Positions 8,595 to 18,034 of a stretch of DNA of 64,000 nucleotides are shown here, in pieces. The translations under genes and the position numbers were made by a program. The notes under the pieces were generated by a model. That model saw nothing but the letters and a program-made list of their open reading frames with translations. It did no database searches and was not told where the DNA came from. Each line of letters starts with the position of its first letter. Positions within the stretch are counted from its first letter, which is position 1. This stretch comes from Clostridium sp. AF37-5 (GTDB lineage: Bacteria > Bacillota > Clostridia > Lachnospirales > Lachnospiraceae): positions 1 to 64,000 of the forward strand of contig NZ_QUDR01000010.1 in assembly GCF_003477605.1 (NCBI RefSeq), read 5' to 3'.

Positions 8595-10016
8595 ATGTAC
8601 AAATATGATCCAAAATCGAGTATCGCAGATGAATTTATTAACGATGCAGAAATTTTAGAATCACTGGCATATGCCAGAGAAAATAAGGCAAATAAACAGG
8701 TAATTGATGCGATTTTGCAGAAAGCACGCGAGATGAAAGGAATCAGCCACAAAGAGGCGGCGGTTCTTTTGGAATGTGAATTGGAAGAGGAAAATAAGGA
8801 AATTGAAAAACTTGCAAAAGAGATTAAAGAGCGGTTTTATGGCAAGCGGATTGTAATGTTTGCGCCACTTTATTTATCCAATTACTGTATTAACAGTTGT
8901 GTGTACTGTCCGTATCATGTAAAAAATAAACATATTGCAAGAAAAAAACTGTCGCAGGAAGAAATTAAGCAGGAAGTAATTGCGCTGCAGGATATGGGGC
9001 ATAAGCGTCTGGCGATAGAAGCGGGCGAAGACCCGGAGAATAATCCGCTTGAGTACATTTTGGAGAGTATTCGTACGATATACAGCATTAAGCACAAAAA
9101 TGGAGCGATTCGTCGTGTCAATGTAAATATTGCAGCGACTTCTGTTGAAAATTATAAGAAACTCAAAGATGCAGGGATTGGAACTTATATTCTGTTTCAG
9201 GAGACTTATAATAAAGAAGCTTACAAAGAACTGCATCCGGCAGGGCCAAAAAGTGATTATGCGTACCATACAGAGGCGATGGACCGTGCCATGGAAGCTG
9301 GGATTGATGATGTAGGCTGCGGTGTTTTGTTCGGCCTGGATAAATACCGATATGAATTGGTTGGTATTATTATGCACGCAGAGCATTTGGAGGCTAAGTT
9401 TGGTGTTGGACCGCATACCATCAGTGTGCCTCGTGTCTGCCCGGCTGATGACATTGATCCGGAAGAATTAAATGCCATTCCGGATGAAATCTTTGAGAAG
9501 ATTGTATCGGTTATCCGCATTGCGGTGCCATATACCGGAATGATTGTTTCAACCCGTGAATCGAAGGCAACGAGAGAAAAAGTATTAGACCTTGGAATCA
9601 GCCAGATTAGCGGTGGTTCCCGCACAAGTGTGGGCGGCTACGTTGAGGAAGAGCCGGAAGAAGAGAATTCCGCTCAATTTGATGTGTCCGATAGAAGAAG
9701 TCTGGATGAGGTTGTGAACTGGCTGCTTGGACTTGGATATATTCCGAGCTTCTGTACGGCTTGTTACCGGGAAGGACGAACCGGTGACCGGTTTATGAAA
9801 TTATTGAAATCGGGGCAGATTGTAAACTGTTGTCAGCCAAATGCTCTGATGACACTTAAGGAGTATTTGGAGGACTATGCTTCTGCGGACACGAAAGAAA
9901 AAGGGGAAAAAGTGATTCGGGAGCAGCTGGAAATTATTACAAATCCGGTAGTGAAAGAGAAGGCAAAAGAGTATATTGCAAATATTCATGAAGGCAAAAG
10001 AGATTTCCGATTCTAG
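8595..10016 (+). CDS. hydG: [FeFe]-hydrogenase H-cluster maturase HydG (radical SAM)
   Basis: HydG cleaves tyrosine to supply the CO and cyanide ligands of the hydrogenase H-cluster. The 473-residue protein has the radical-SAM motif C98-x3-C102-x2-C105. The C-terminal HydG-specific auxiliary cluster motif is C387-x2-C390-x22-C413, which separates HydG from ThiH. The ATG at 8595 follows GGGGGAAA; an upstream in-frame ATG at 8535 lies inside the promoter region and is unlikely. HydE, HydF and the hydrogenase are not in the window. Confidence 0.94.
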   Translation: MYKYDPKSSIADEFINDAEILESLAYARENKANKQVIDAILQKAREMKGISHKEAAVLLECELEEENKEIEKLAKEIKERFYGKRIVMFAPLYLSNYCINSCVYCPYHVKNKHIARKKLSQEEIKQEVIALQDMGHKRLAIEAGEDPENNPLEYILESIRTIYSIKHKNGAIRRVNVNIAATSVENYKKLKDAGIGTYILFQETYNKEAYKELHPAGPKSDYAYHTEAMDRAMEAGIDDVGCGVLFGLDKYRYELVGIIMHAEHLEAKFGVGPHTISVPRVCPADDIDPEELNAIPDEIFEKIVSVIRIAVPYTGMIVSTRESKATREKVLDLGISQISGGSRTSVGGYVEEEPEEENSAQFDVSDRRSLDEVVNWLLGLGYIPSFCTACYREGRTGDRFMKLLKSGQIVNCCQPNALMTLKEYLEDYASADTKEKGEKVIREQLEIITNPVVKEKAKEYIANIHEGKRDFRF

Positions 10017-10025
10017 TGAATCAAT

Positions 10026-10057
10026 CGAAAGGCACTTGGTGTTTTAAGTGCCTTTCG
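10026..10057 (+). terminator. Strong hairpin after hydG
   Basis: CGAAAGGCACTT (10026-10037) and AAGTGCCTTTCG (10046-10057) form a perfect 12-bp stem with an eight-base loop. No T-tract follows, so it may act as a weak terminator or as a 3' end stabiliser. Confidence 0.55.
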
Positions 10058-10079
10058 GTCAAAATAAAGGAGGTAGCAT

Positions 10080-11561
10080 TTGTTTTATAGTATATTGGGT
10101 AAAGAGAAGTGTGAGGATTCGGAAAAAATCAGTATTTTTACGGATTTTAATTTGAATGTGTGCATTTCTTACATGAACAATTTGGTTAAGGGATACGATT
10201 TACAAAAATTGTATGAGAATATTCCAAAAGAATCTGAGACAACAAAGTATCGGAGAAAAATCACCTCAGATATGCAGAATGAGGCAGTTTTCAAGGCGTT
10301 TGACAGGTATGCAAAGCAGGTGGCGAGGGCAGTTTCTTATGAGAAAAAAAGCACTTACAGTAATCTGATTTATCAAAAGCAGAAATGGCATTTAGATTCC
10401 CTTCTTATTTACATACAGGCAGTTGAACAATTATTGGATGACTTGAAAAGGCAGCCGTCTTATTCGGATGCAATGGAAGAACTTGTTTCCTATCTTTGTG
10501 AGGTGACAAAAAGCGAAGCGTTTGAAAAGGGCAAAGAATTGGCGGAAAATCTGCATCAGTCGATGGAAGAAACGAAAATGATATTTTCCCTTCAAAAAAA
10601 CAAGGTTGTGTGGGAAGAAAAATCGGAGGGCAAATTTTTTGCAGAGAGAATGGCAAAGGCCTTTGCTGCCGCCAAAAAGCCGGGGCAGGCAGTGAATGTA
10701 AACAAGGAAACAGAGCTTACGTTGCTTGAGAGAAATCTAGCGGAGCGGCAGATTAAGAGACAAAACTGGGATGGTATGTTAGAAACACTGTTACAGATTC
10801 AGATGGATGAAAAACTGGTGCAGTTAGCGGAGGATGTGCAGTATTATCTTGGTTTTTTCCTGCTTGTACGGGACATGAAAGGAAGAGGTTATTCATTTTG
10901 TATGCCAGAGGAAACGGAGAAACTGGAAGTGAAGCAGGGATATGATCTTGCCCTAGCTCTTCGCAGTGAAAAGGAAGTGATTGCAAATGACTGTAATCTG
11001 CAAAGAGATGAGAGGTTCTTTGTAATTACGGGAGCCAATGGAGGTGGTAAGACGACCTATGCACGCATGGTTGGACAAATTTTGTATTTTGCAAAAATGG
11101 GTCTTTTAGTTCCATGTGAAAAGGCAGGTGTGCCAAATTACACAACGATTTTATCGCATTTTTCAAATGACGAATCGGAGATGTCCGGAAAAGGAAAGTT
11201 AGTGGAGGAATTAACCCGCTTAAAACCGATGATGCAGGAAAAATGGAGTGGAAGTTTTGTGATTTTGAATGAGCTATTTACGACAGCGGCAACGTGGGAT
11301 GCCGGTATTATGGGGCAGAAAGTGCTTGATTATTTCATGTCGCATGACTGCTATGGAATTTATGTGACACATATCCAGTCGCTTGCGAAAGAGAGGGATG
11401 GGTTAGTGAGTCTGGTTGCGGAACTGGCAGATGACCATCATACGCGTTCTTTCAAAATAACAAGAAAACCGGCGAGTGAGGCAGAATATGAGGATTCACT
11501 GATTACCAAATACAATATGACCGAAAATCAGATGAAGGCGGTGATAGGACATGAAGATTGA
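10080..11561 (+). CDS. MutS-like ATPase, first of a tandem pair
   Basis: A 493-residue protein with the C-terminal ATPase domain of the MutS family. The Walker A is G318-A-N-G-G-G-K-T325, followed by a Walker B-like 'FVILNELF' and a 'THI' H-loop. It lacks the N-terminal mismatch-recognition and connector domains of MutS, and the Smr endonuclease domain of MutS2. The TTG start at 10080 has AAAGGAGGT five bases upstream. The next gene is a paralogue overlapping by 11 bases, so the pair may form a heterodimer. No specific function is known to me. Confidence 0.8.
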   Translation: MFYSILGKEKCEDSEKISIFTDFNLNVCISYMNNLVKGYDLQKLYENIPKESETTKYRRKITSDMQNEAVFKAFDRYAKQVARAVSYEKKSTYSNLIYQKQKWHLDSLLIYIQAVEQLLDDLKRQPSYSDAMEELVSYLCEVTKSEAFEKGKELAENLHQSMEETKMIFSLQKNKVVWEEKSEGKFFAERMAKAFAAAKKPGQAVNVNKETELTLLERNLAERQIKRQNWDGMLETLLQIQMDEKLVQLAEDVQYYLGFFLLVRDMKGRGYSFCMPEETEKLEVKQGYDLALALRSEKEVIANDCNLQRDERFFVITGANGGGKTTYARMVGQILYFAKMGLLVPCEKAGVPNYTTILSHFSNDESEMSGKGKLVEELTRLKPMMQEKWSGSFVILNELFTTAATWDAGIMGQKVLDYFMSHDCYGIYVTHIQSLAKERDGLVSLVAELADDHHTRSFKITRKPASEAEYEDSLITKYNMTENQMKAVIGHED

Positions 11562-13026
11562 ATTTTTTGAGGAGACAAATTTTTCGTATCGGAGAAAGCA
11601 GGACTTGGAAAAGGACTTAAATCTGCACTGGATTGCCAGAAATATGGCAGGTGACAAAGTAGGTGACATTCCCGCTATTTTGCAAGTTCTTCAGCATCCT
11701 CTTACGACGGAAAGTGAGATTGAAAAAAGGCAGCAGGTTGTTATGGCTGCCTGTGAAAAGGCATCGGTAACATATCAGCTGCGGGACCGGATTGTTTCGC
11801 TTTCGGAAAATCTGACCCGTGGACTGCATGCGATTTTAGACAGCCGCGGTAAACATTTGATGGAACAGACGATGATTGGTGTGCATGTAGAAACAATTCG
11901 GGAATTGGTGCAGGGACTTTCTGAGATTTCGCAAATGGGAGCGAAAAATCCGGAGATTTTCAAAGAGACTGCATTTAACTATTTTTATGACAGTTTTTGT
12001 GAGGCAGAGCCGGCCGAAAGATTAGAAGAGCAGCTTGCACTGGTGCAGAATCTGGATGCTTTTAAAGGAAACGGAGAAATTGTGCTGGAGGGAGCAATTG
12101 GGGAAGGATTTTCCCTGGAAAATGTGGAAGTTGTTTCCGTATGTGACAAGGCAAAGCGGGCAGGAAGCGGTATTTTCTCAGGAAAGAAGGGGCGCGTAAT
12201 TGCCAGTGAGGAAGTTTACCAGAGCGGTGTTCAGTTTGCCAACCGGGTTGTCCTTGAGTTATTAGAGCAGTGTTCGCCGTTTCTGCAGCAGTGGGAGGAG
12301 ATTTTACAGACGCTGTCAAGGCAGATTATCTTTTTGGCGGGCTGTGCGAGAATGTATGAGCGTGGTTTGTCGGCTGGGTTTTATTTTTGTATGCCAAAAG
12401 CTTGTGAAGAAGAGGCAGAAAAATTATATGAATTGGCACTTGCTTTGCAGAGTATGGAGCAGCCAATTCCAAATACTGTGAGTTTGAAAGAACAACGGGC
12501 CCTTATCGTGACGGGAGCTAACCAAGGCGGAAAATCAACCTTTTTGCGCAGTCTTGGTATTGCGCAGGTGCTTTGTCAGGCGGGAATGTACGTGCCGGCA
12601 AAGAAATATCCGCTTTATGCGTATGAGGATATTTTCACGCATTTTACCAGACGCGAAGATGCAACGATGAACATGGGTAAATTTGAAGAAGAGTTAAAGC
12701 GTATGGAGCAGATTTTACGTGGGGCAAAGAAAAATACGCTGATTCTTTTGAATGAATCGTTTGCGACTACAACAGAAGTGACGGCTTACCAGATTGCAAT
12801 GGATTTAATGCATACTTGTCTTTCGGAGGCGGTAACGGTATGGATGGTGACTCATATTACGAAATTTGCAAAAGAATTGTATGGGGAACACCCTGAGAAT
12901 GTATTGTTTTTGTCGGCGGGCAGAACGGAAGAAAATGAAATTCGTTTTCAAATGTATGAAAAAGTGCCAGGCGACACAAGTTATGGCCTGACACTTTATG
13001 AACAAATGATTGGAAAAATAAATTAG
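11551..13026 (+). CDS. MutS-like ATPase, second of a tandem pair
   Basis: A 491-residue paralogue of the preceding gene. Its Walker A, G322-A-N-Q-G-G-K-S329, is closer to canonical MutS, and it has the Walker B-like segment 'LILLNESF' followed by a threonine-rich stretch. Both proteins share a 'FCMP' segment about 40 residues before Walker A. It starts within the end of the first gene (11-base overlap). Its stop codon overlaps by four bases the convergent ligase gene on the other strand. Mismatch-repair activity should not be assumed, because the DNA-recognition domain is absent. Confidence 0.8.
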   Translation: MKIEFFEETNFSYRRKQDLEKDLNLHWIARNMAGDKVGDIPAILQVLQHPLTTESEIEKRQQVVMAACEKASVTYQLRDRIVSLSENLTRGLHAILDSRGKHLMEQTMIGVHVETIRELVQGLSEISQMGAKNPEIFKETAFNYFYDSFCEAEPAERLEEQLALVQNLDAFKGNGEIVLEGAIGEGFSLENVEVVSVCDKAKRAGSGIFSGKKGRVIASEEVYQSGVQFANRVVLELLEQCSPFLQQWEEILQTLSRQIIFLAGCARMYERGLSAGFYFCMPKACEEEAEKLYELALALQSMEQPIPNTVSLKEQRALIVTGANQGGKSTFLRSLGIAQVLCQAGMYVPAKKYPLYAYEDIFTHFTRREDATMNMGKFEEELKRMEQILRGAKKNTLILLNESFATTTEVTAYQIAMDLMHTCLSEAVTVWMVTHITKFAKELYGEHPENVLFLSAGRTEENEIRFQMYEKVPGDTSYGLTLYEQMIGKIN

Positions 13027-14330
13027 CCCTGATATAAGTTTCTCTTATCAATGACGCGGACTGCTTTTCCTTCGCTGCGTGCGATGGTTTTCGGCTCTAC
13101 TAAAGTAACTTCAGCTAAAATACCAAGCATGGCTTTCAGACCGGATACTAATTTTTTGCGAGCCAGATCGCGGTTGAAGGAAGCGTCAGCTGCCATGACC
13201 GGAGTCATTTCTACCTGAACTTCAATATTATCACTGTTTTTAGCACGGGTAACGATAATCTGATAATTTGCCGGGAATCCCTGATTGATTAATACCGTTT
13301 CAATCTGTGAAGGGAATACATTGACACCTTTTACAATCAGCATATCATCACTTCGTCCCATTGGTTTTGTCATTTTTACATGAGTACGTCCGCAGGAACA
13401 TTTCTCGCGGCTTAATATACAGATATCACGTGTACGGTAGCGGAGAAGCGGAAATGCTTCTTTTGTAATACTGGAAAATACTAATTCACCTTTTTCACCG
13501 TCCGGAAGAACTTCACCGGTCTCCGGATTGATAATTTCGGCAATAAAGTGGTCCTCATTAATATGCATGCCGCTCTGTGCTTCACACTCAAAAGCAACAC
13601 CCGGTCCGGAAATTTCGGTCAGACCATAAATGTCATAAGCTTTGATGCCAAGTGACTGCTCGATATCGTGGCGCATTTCTTCTGTCCATGCCTCTGCACC
13701 AAAGATGCCGGCTTTCAGTTTAATCTGATCTTTTACACCACGTTCTTCGATGGTCTCTGCTAAATAGGCAGCATAGGATGGTGTACAGCATAAAATAGTC
13801 GAACCTAAGTCTGTCATAAACTGAATCTGACGGTCTGTATTACCGGAGGACATCGGAAGTGTCAAACTTCCTAATTTATGAGAACCGCCATTTAATCCAA
13901 ACCCGCCGGTAAATAAGCCATAGCCATAACTGACATGAACTACATCTTCTTTTGTACCGCCGGCAGCAACAATCGCGCGGGCACAGCAGTCTTCCCATAA
14001 ATCAAGGTCGTGCTGGGTATAGAAAGCTACAACACGGCGTCCGGTCGTTCCACTTGTTGACTGCATGCGGACACAATCTTTTAAAGGACGTGCCAAAAGT
14101 CCATATGGATAAGCATCTCTTAAGTCATCCTTTGTAATAAAAGGAAGTTTATGTAAATCATCAATCGATTTAATATCGCCTGGTTCAAGACCTTTGTTCT
14201 GCATGCGTGTGCGGTAGTAAGGAACGTTGTCATAGATGTTTTTTACCTGCTTTACCAAACGCTCATTTTGCCATGCGCGAATCTGGTCTGCGGATGCACA
14301 TTCAATTTCTTTTTGAAAATAGTTTCCCAT
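13023..14330 (-). CDS. Phenylacetate-CoA ligase family protein
   Basis: A 435-residue adenylate-forming enzyme of the PaaK group, which activates aryl or aryl-acetic acids to CoA thioesters. The phosphate-binding motif 'STSGTTGRR' is near residue 90, the acceptor motif 'YGLTEISGPG' lies further on, and a C-terminal AMP-binding lid domain is present. The start ATG at 14330 has GGAGG upstream on the minus strand; an earlier in-frame ATG at 14366 lacks one. No phenylacetate oxidation genes are nearby, as is usual in gut anaerobes where PaaK homologues stand alone. The true substrate is therefore open. Confidence 0.88.
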   Translation of the reverse strand: MGNYFQKEIECASADQIRAWQNERLVKQVKNIYDNVPYYRTRMQNKGLEPGDIKSIDDLHKLPFITKDDLRDAYPYGLLARPLKDCVRMQSTSGTTGRRVVAFYTQHDLDLWEDCCARAIVAAGGTKEDVVHVSYGYGLFTGGFGLNGGSHKLGSLTLPMSSGNTDRQIQFMTDLGSTILCCTPSYAAYLAETIEERGVKDQIKLKAGIFGAEAWTEEMRHDIEQSLGIKAYDIYGLTEISGPGVAFECEAQSGMHINEDHFIAEIINPETGEVLPDGEKGELVFSSITKEAFPLLRYRTRDICILSREKCSCGRTHVKMTKPMGRSDDMLIVKGVNVFPSQIETVLINQGFPANYQIIVTRAKNSDNIEVQVEMTPVMAADASFNRDLARKKLVSGLKAMLGILAEVTLVEPKTIARSEGKAVRVIDKRNLYQG

Positions 14331-14423
14331 TACATTAATCCTCCATTTTGTAAATATCTTTTTCATGTAAGTACGAATGTCGTTTTGTCATTTTGACCTA
14401 AGATTCATTTTACATGAATCTAT

Positions 14424-14460
14424 ATAAAAAAGCAAGGTGCTCCACGAATGAAGCACCTTT
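14424..14460 (-). terminator. Intrinsic terminator of the cold-shock gene
   Basis: AAGGTGCT (14434-14441) pairs with AGCACCTT (14452-14459). Read on the minus strand the stem is followed by GCTTTTTTAT, a good T-tract. Confidence 0.85.
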
Positions 14461-14519
14461 TGTTACAACCCTTTTAACTTATATAACTTTTATTCAAAAA
14501 TTATTTCATTAACAATCGA

Positions 14520-14717
14520 TTATAACTTTGTTACGTTTGCTGCCTGAGGACCTTTCTCGCCATCGATAACTTCGAATTCTACTTCGTCGCCTTCATCGAG
14601 AACTTTGAATCCGTCCATCTGCAGAGCAGAAAAGTGTACGAATACGTCATTTCCTTCTTCATCGGAGATAAATCCGAAACCTTTTTTGGCATTAAACCAT
14701 TTAACTGTACCTTTCAT
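14520..14717 (-). CDS. Cold-shock protein (CspA family)
   Basis: A 65-residue single-stranded nucleic acid binding OB-fold protein. Both RNA-binding motifs are present: KGFGFI (RNP1) near residues 12-17 and VFVHF (RNP2) near 25-29. On the minus strand, AGGAGGC lies just upstream of the ATG. The gene stands alone with its own terminator. Its long intergenic 5' side contains a large palindrome (14833-14986) that lies beyond the immediate leader. Confidence 0.95.
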   Translation of the reverse strand: MKGTVKWFNAKKGFGFISDEEGNDVFVHFSALQMDGFKVLDEGDEVEFEVIDGEKGPQAANVTKL

Positions 14718-14832
14718 GTGTTTTGCCTCCTAAAAATATAATTTAACACCCTTTAACAATAGCACATTAGGAAACAAAAGTCAAAGAGTAATTTTGTAGT
14801 AAGTTTCGTTGGTTTGCAAGTACCGGCAAGAA

Positions 14833-14986
14833 GCTTCCGGTGATTCCCCCAAAATAAATTTGCAACGATTGCGCTTCAAATACGTAGGTATCTGGCATGT
14901 GTAGTTTACATGCCGATACCCTTACGCATTTTGATAAGCGGGAGCGGCGCAAGAGATGCAGATTTATTTTAGGGGAATTTGGAAAG
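14833..14986. repeat. Large intergenic imperfect palindrome, copy A
   Basis: The outer arms are GATTCCCCCAAAATAAATT and ATTTATTTTAGGGGAATTT. Inner arms GCGC, CGCTT/AAGCG and GGTATC/GATACC lead to an apical stem GGCATGT-GTAGTTT-ACATGCC (14894-14914). The GTAGTTT apex and paired architecture recur in copies B and C. The sequence contains no plausible gene. It lies between the divergent cold-shock and M16C peptidase genes and accounts for most of the gap 14718-15093. Confidence 0.75.
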
Positions 14987-15006
14987 TGAAAAAACCACTC
15001 AAATTT

Positions 15007-15036
15007 TTGACATTCCCCCGCCAAATGTGATACTGT
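15007..15036 (+). promoter_or_regulatory. Promoter of the M16C peptidase operon
   Basis: A perfect TTGACA at 15007-15012 is followed after 18 bases by TACTGT (15031-15036), about 58 bases before the start codon. It probably drives the peptidase and era. Confidence 0.6.
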
Positions 15037-15093
15037 ATAAATATCTGAAAAAAGATAGAAAATAAGAAGAAAAGAATAGATTGGAGAGTCGCG

Positions 15094-18015
15094 ATGAATG
15101 TTTCAAATTGCAGCGCATACGAGTTAATTGAAGAAAGCAAAATATCGGATTTAAACAGTACAGGATATTTGCTCCGCCATAAAAAGAGCGGTGCCAGAGT
15201 GGCAGTTTTGGAAAATGATGATGAGAATAAAGTGTTTAACATAGGTTTTCGGACACCGCCAAAGGATTCGACCGGAGTTGCCCATATTGTCGAGCATACG
15301 GTGTTATGCGGCTCAGATAAGTTTCCGGTCAAAGACCCGTTTATTGAACTAGCAAAGGGTTCCTTAAACACATTCTTAAATGCGATGACTTACCCGGATA
15401 AGACAGTTTATCCGGTGGCAAGCTGTAATGACAAGGATTTTCAAAACCTTATGCATGTGTATCTGGATGCGGTTTTTTATCCGAATATTTATAAAGAAGA
15501 AAAAATCTTTCGTCAGGAAGGATGGCACTATGAATTAGAGAGTGTGGATGGAGAACTGATTTACAATGGTGTGGTATTTAATGAGATGAAGGGTGTATTT
15601 TCATCAGCGAAACAATTGTTAGACCGTAACATCCAGCAGTCGTTGTTCCCGGATACGGCATATGGCGTGGAGTCCGGCGGAGACCCGGCATCAATACCGG
15701 ATTTGACCTACGAGGATTATCTGGCATTTCATAAAAAATATTATCATCCATCGAATAGTTATCTGTATTTGTATGGAAATATGGATATGGAAGAAAAGTT
15801 AAACTGGATTGATGAAAATTATCTGAGCCATTTTGAGAAAATTGAAGTGGATTCCGAGGTGCGGCTGCAAAAGCCATTTGCCGAAAGAAAAGAGGAGTAT
15901 GGTTTTTATTCGGTGACGGAAGGGGAGGACACCGAAGGAAAGGCATATTTCAGTTATAATACCGTGTGTGGCGACGGACTTGACAGAAATTTGTACCGGG
16001 CATTTCCGGTTCTTTCCTATGTATTAGTGCAGTCGATTGGAGCACCGTTAAAACAGGCTTTATTGGACGCGGGCATTGGAAATGACATCAGTTGTTATTA
16101 TGAAGAGAGTGTCAGACAGCCGTTTTTCTCGATTATTGCGAAAAATGTAAAAATGGAGCAGAAACAGCAGTTTATTACTGTGATTGAGACTGAGTTGAAA
16201 AAAATCGTCAAAGAGGGATTGAATCAGCAGTCACTGCTTGCGGCAATCAACGGATATGAATTTCAGTACCGGGAGGCGGATTTTGGAAACTTCCCGAAAG
16301 GGCTTATGTATGGACTTCAGATTTTTGACAGCTGGCTGTATGATGAAAATAAACCGTTTATTCATATTCAGGCAAACGATACATTTACATTTTTGAAAAA
16401 GCAGGTTGGCACAGATTATTTTGAAAAAATCATTGAAAAATATCTGCTTAAAAATCCGCATGCGACATTTGTCAGTGTGCAGCCAAAAGTGGGCTTGACT
16501 ACGCTTATGGAAGAGGAAGAAAAGAAAAAGCTGGCAGACTATATGGAAACTTTGAGCGATGAACAGAAAGCGGCACTCGTGAAAGAAACAGAGGAACTCA
16601 AAAAGTATCAGGAGGAGCCGACTCCTTCGGAGGATTTAAAATGCATTCCGCTTCTTACGAGAGAGGATATGAAGAAAGAAGCGCAGCCATTTAAAAATGA
16701 AATGAAAGAAATGGTGGGAGTTCCGGTTTTGCATCATGATATTTTTACGAATGGCATTGAGTATTTTCGCTGCTTTTTCGATGTCAAAGATTTGGAAGAG
16801 TATACACCGTATTTGTCACTTTTGAGCGAATTAATTTCGGCTATGGATACGGAAAAGTATACGAAACTGGAACTTAGTAATGAGATTCTTTTGCATGCCG
16901 GCGGTATTTCGACAGATTTGGTTGTGTACGCGAACCGTCATAATGACGATTACCGGTTTTTATGGGAGATTAGTGGAAAAGCATTAACCGGAGAGACGGA
17001 AAAGGTGTTTGACCTTTTGGCGGAAATGCTTACCAATACAAAGCTTTTCGATGAAAAACGACTGTATGAGATTATTGCGGAGAGCCGCTCGATTAAGCAG
17101 TCATCGCTTTTGTCGGCAGGACACACAACAGCGGTTGGCCGTGCGATGGCATATATGAAAAAGAACGCATATCTTACGGAATATATCCGAGGAATTGCCT
17201 ACTATGACTTTTTGTGCGATTTGGAAGAGCATTTTGATGAGAGAAAGGAGAATTTGATTTCTGTTTTACAGGCATTGGCAAAGAAGGTTTTTGTAAAGGA
17301 GCGTCTGTCTGTCGATTTAACTTCTGGCAAAGAAGGCTTAAAACCGCTTGAAAATGGACTTTCACGGTTGATTGACCGGTTGCCGGATTCTGCGGAGGAA
17401 AAACTTCTAAAACCGGAATATTCGATGAAACCGATTGTAGGAAATGAGGGATTTAAGACGGCTGGAAAAGTGCAATATGTGGCACGGGTCGGAAATTCTT
17501 CGGAAAAAGGAATTGCTTACAACGGTGTCAATAAGGTATTAAAAACAATTCTTGGATATGATTACTTGTGGAATGAAGTCCGTGTCAAAGGCGGCGCCTA
17601 TGGTGTTATGTGTGCTTTTACAGATTTGGGAAATGGGTATATGGTATCGTACCGCGACCCGAACCTTGCAGAAACAAATGAAGTATTTGAAAAGGTACCG
17701 GCTTATCTGGAAGCTTTTGATGCTGATGAGCGCGATATGATGAAATATATTATTGGTACGGTTAGTGAGTTAGATACGCCATTAACACCGAGAGCCGAGG
17801 GACGGCGTTCGAGTCAGGCATGGCTTACCGACATTACCTTTGAGCAGATTCAAAAAGAGAGAGATGAGGTGCTTTCGGCAGACTGTGAACAGGTTCGCGA
17901 GGCTGCAAAAATGGTTTCCACGGTACTTAGTGATGGATATATTTGTGCAATCGGAAGCGAAGGAAAAGTGGAAGATGCAAAAGAGTTGTTTAATGAAATA
18001 CGTGTTTTGAATTAG
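15094..18015 (+). CDS. M16C family zinc metallopeptidase (presequence-protease type)
   Basis: A 973-residue protein with the inverted zinc motif H64-I-V-E67-H68 and the downstream 'NEMKGVFS' segment that supplies the third ligand. The length and four-domain arrangement match the pitrilysin subfamily M16C (PreP and falcilysin relatives), enzymes that degrade short peptides inside a closed chamber. No signal peptide is visible, so it is probably cytoplasmic. The ATG at 15094 has GGAGAG eight bases upstream. era begins 19 bases after its stop, so the two are likely co-transcribed. Confidence 0.92.
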   Translation: MNVSNCSAYELIEESKISDLNSTGYLLRHKKSGARVAVLENDDENKVFNIGFRTPPKDSTGVAHIVEHTVLCGSDKFPVKDPFIELAKGSLNTFLNAMTYPDKTVYPVASCNDKDFQNLMHVYLDAVFYPNIYKEEKIFRQEGWHYELESVDGELIYNGVVFNEMKGVFSSAKQLLDRNIQQSLFPDTAYGVESGGDPASIPDLTYEDYLAFHKKYYHPSNSYLYLYGNMDMEEKLNWIDENYLSHFEKIEVDSEVRLQKPFAERKEEYGFYSVTEGEDTEGKAYFSYNTVCGDGLDRNLYRAFPVLSYVLVQSIGAPLKQALLDAGIGNDISCYYEESVRQPFFSIIAKNVKMEQKQQFITVIETELKKIVKEGLNQQSLLAAINGYEFQYREADFGNFPKGLMYGLQIFDSWLYDENKPFIHIQANDTFTFLKKQVGTDYFEKIIEKYLLKNPHATFVSVQPKVGLTTLMEEEEKKKLADYMETLSDEQKAALVKETEELKKYQEEPTPSEDLKCIPLLTREDMKKEAQPFKNEMKEMVGVPVLHHDIFTNGIEYFRCFFDVKDLEEYTPYLSLLSELISAMDTEKYTKLELSNEILLHAGGISTDLVVYANRHNDDYRFLWEISGKALTGETEKVFDLLAEMLTNTKLFDEKRLYEIIAESRSIKQSSLLSAGHTTAVGRAMAYMKKNAYLTEYIRGIAYYDFLCDLEEHFDERKENLISVLQALAKKVFVKERLSVDLTSGKEGLKPLENGLSRLIDRLPDSAEEKLLKPEYSMKPIVGNEGFKTAGKVQYVARVGNSSEKGIAYNGVNKVLKTILGYDYLWNEVRVKGGAYGVMCAFTDLGNGYMVSYRDPNLAETNEVFEKVPAYLEAFDADERDMMKYIIGTVSELDTPLTPRAEGRRSSQAWLTDITFEQIQKERDEVLSADCEQVREAAKMVSTVLSDGYICAIGSEGKVEDAKELFNEIRVLN

Positions 18016-18034
18016 AAAGAAAATGGAGGATAAG

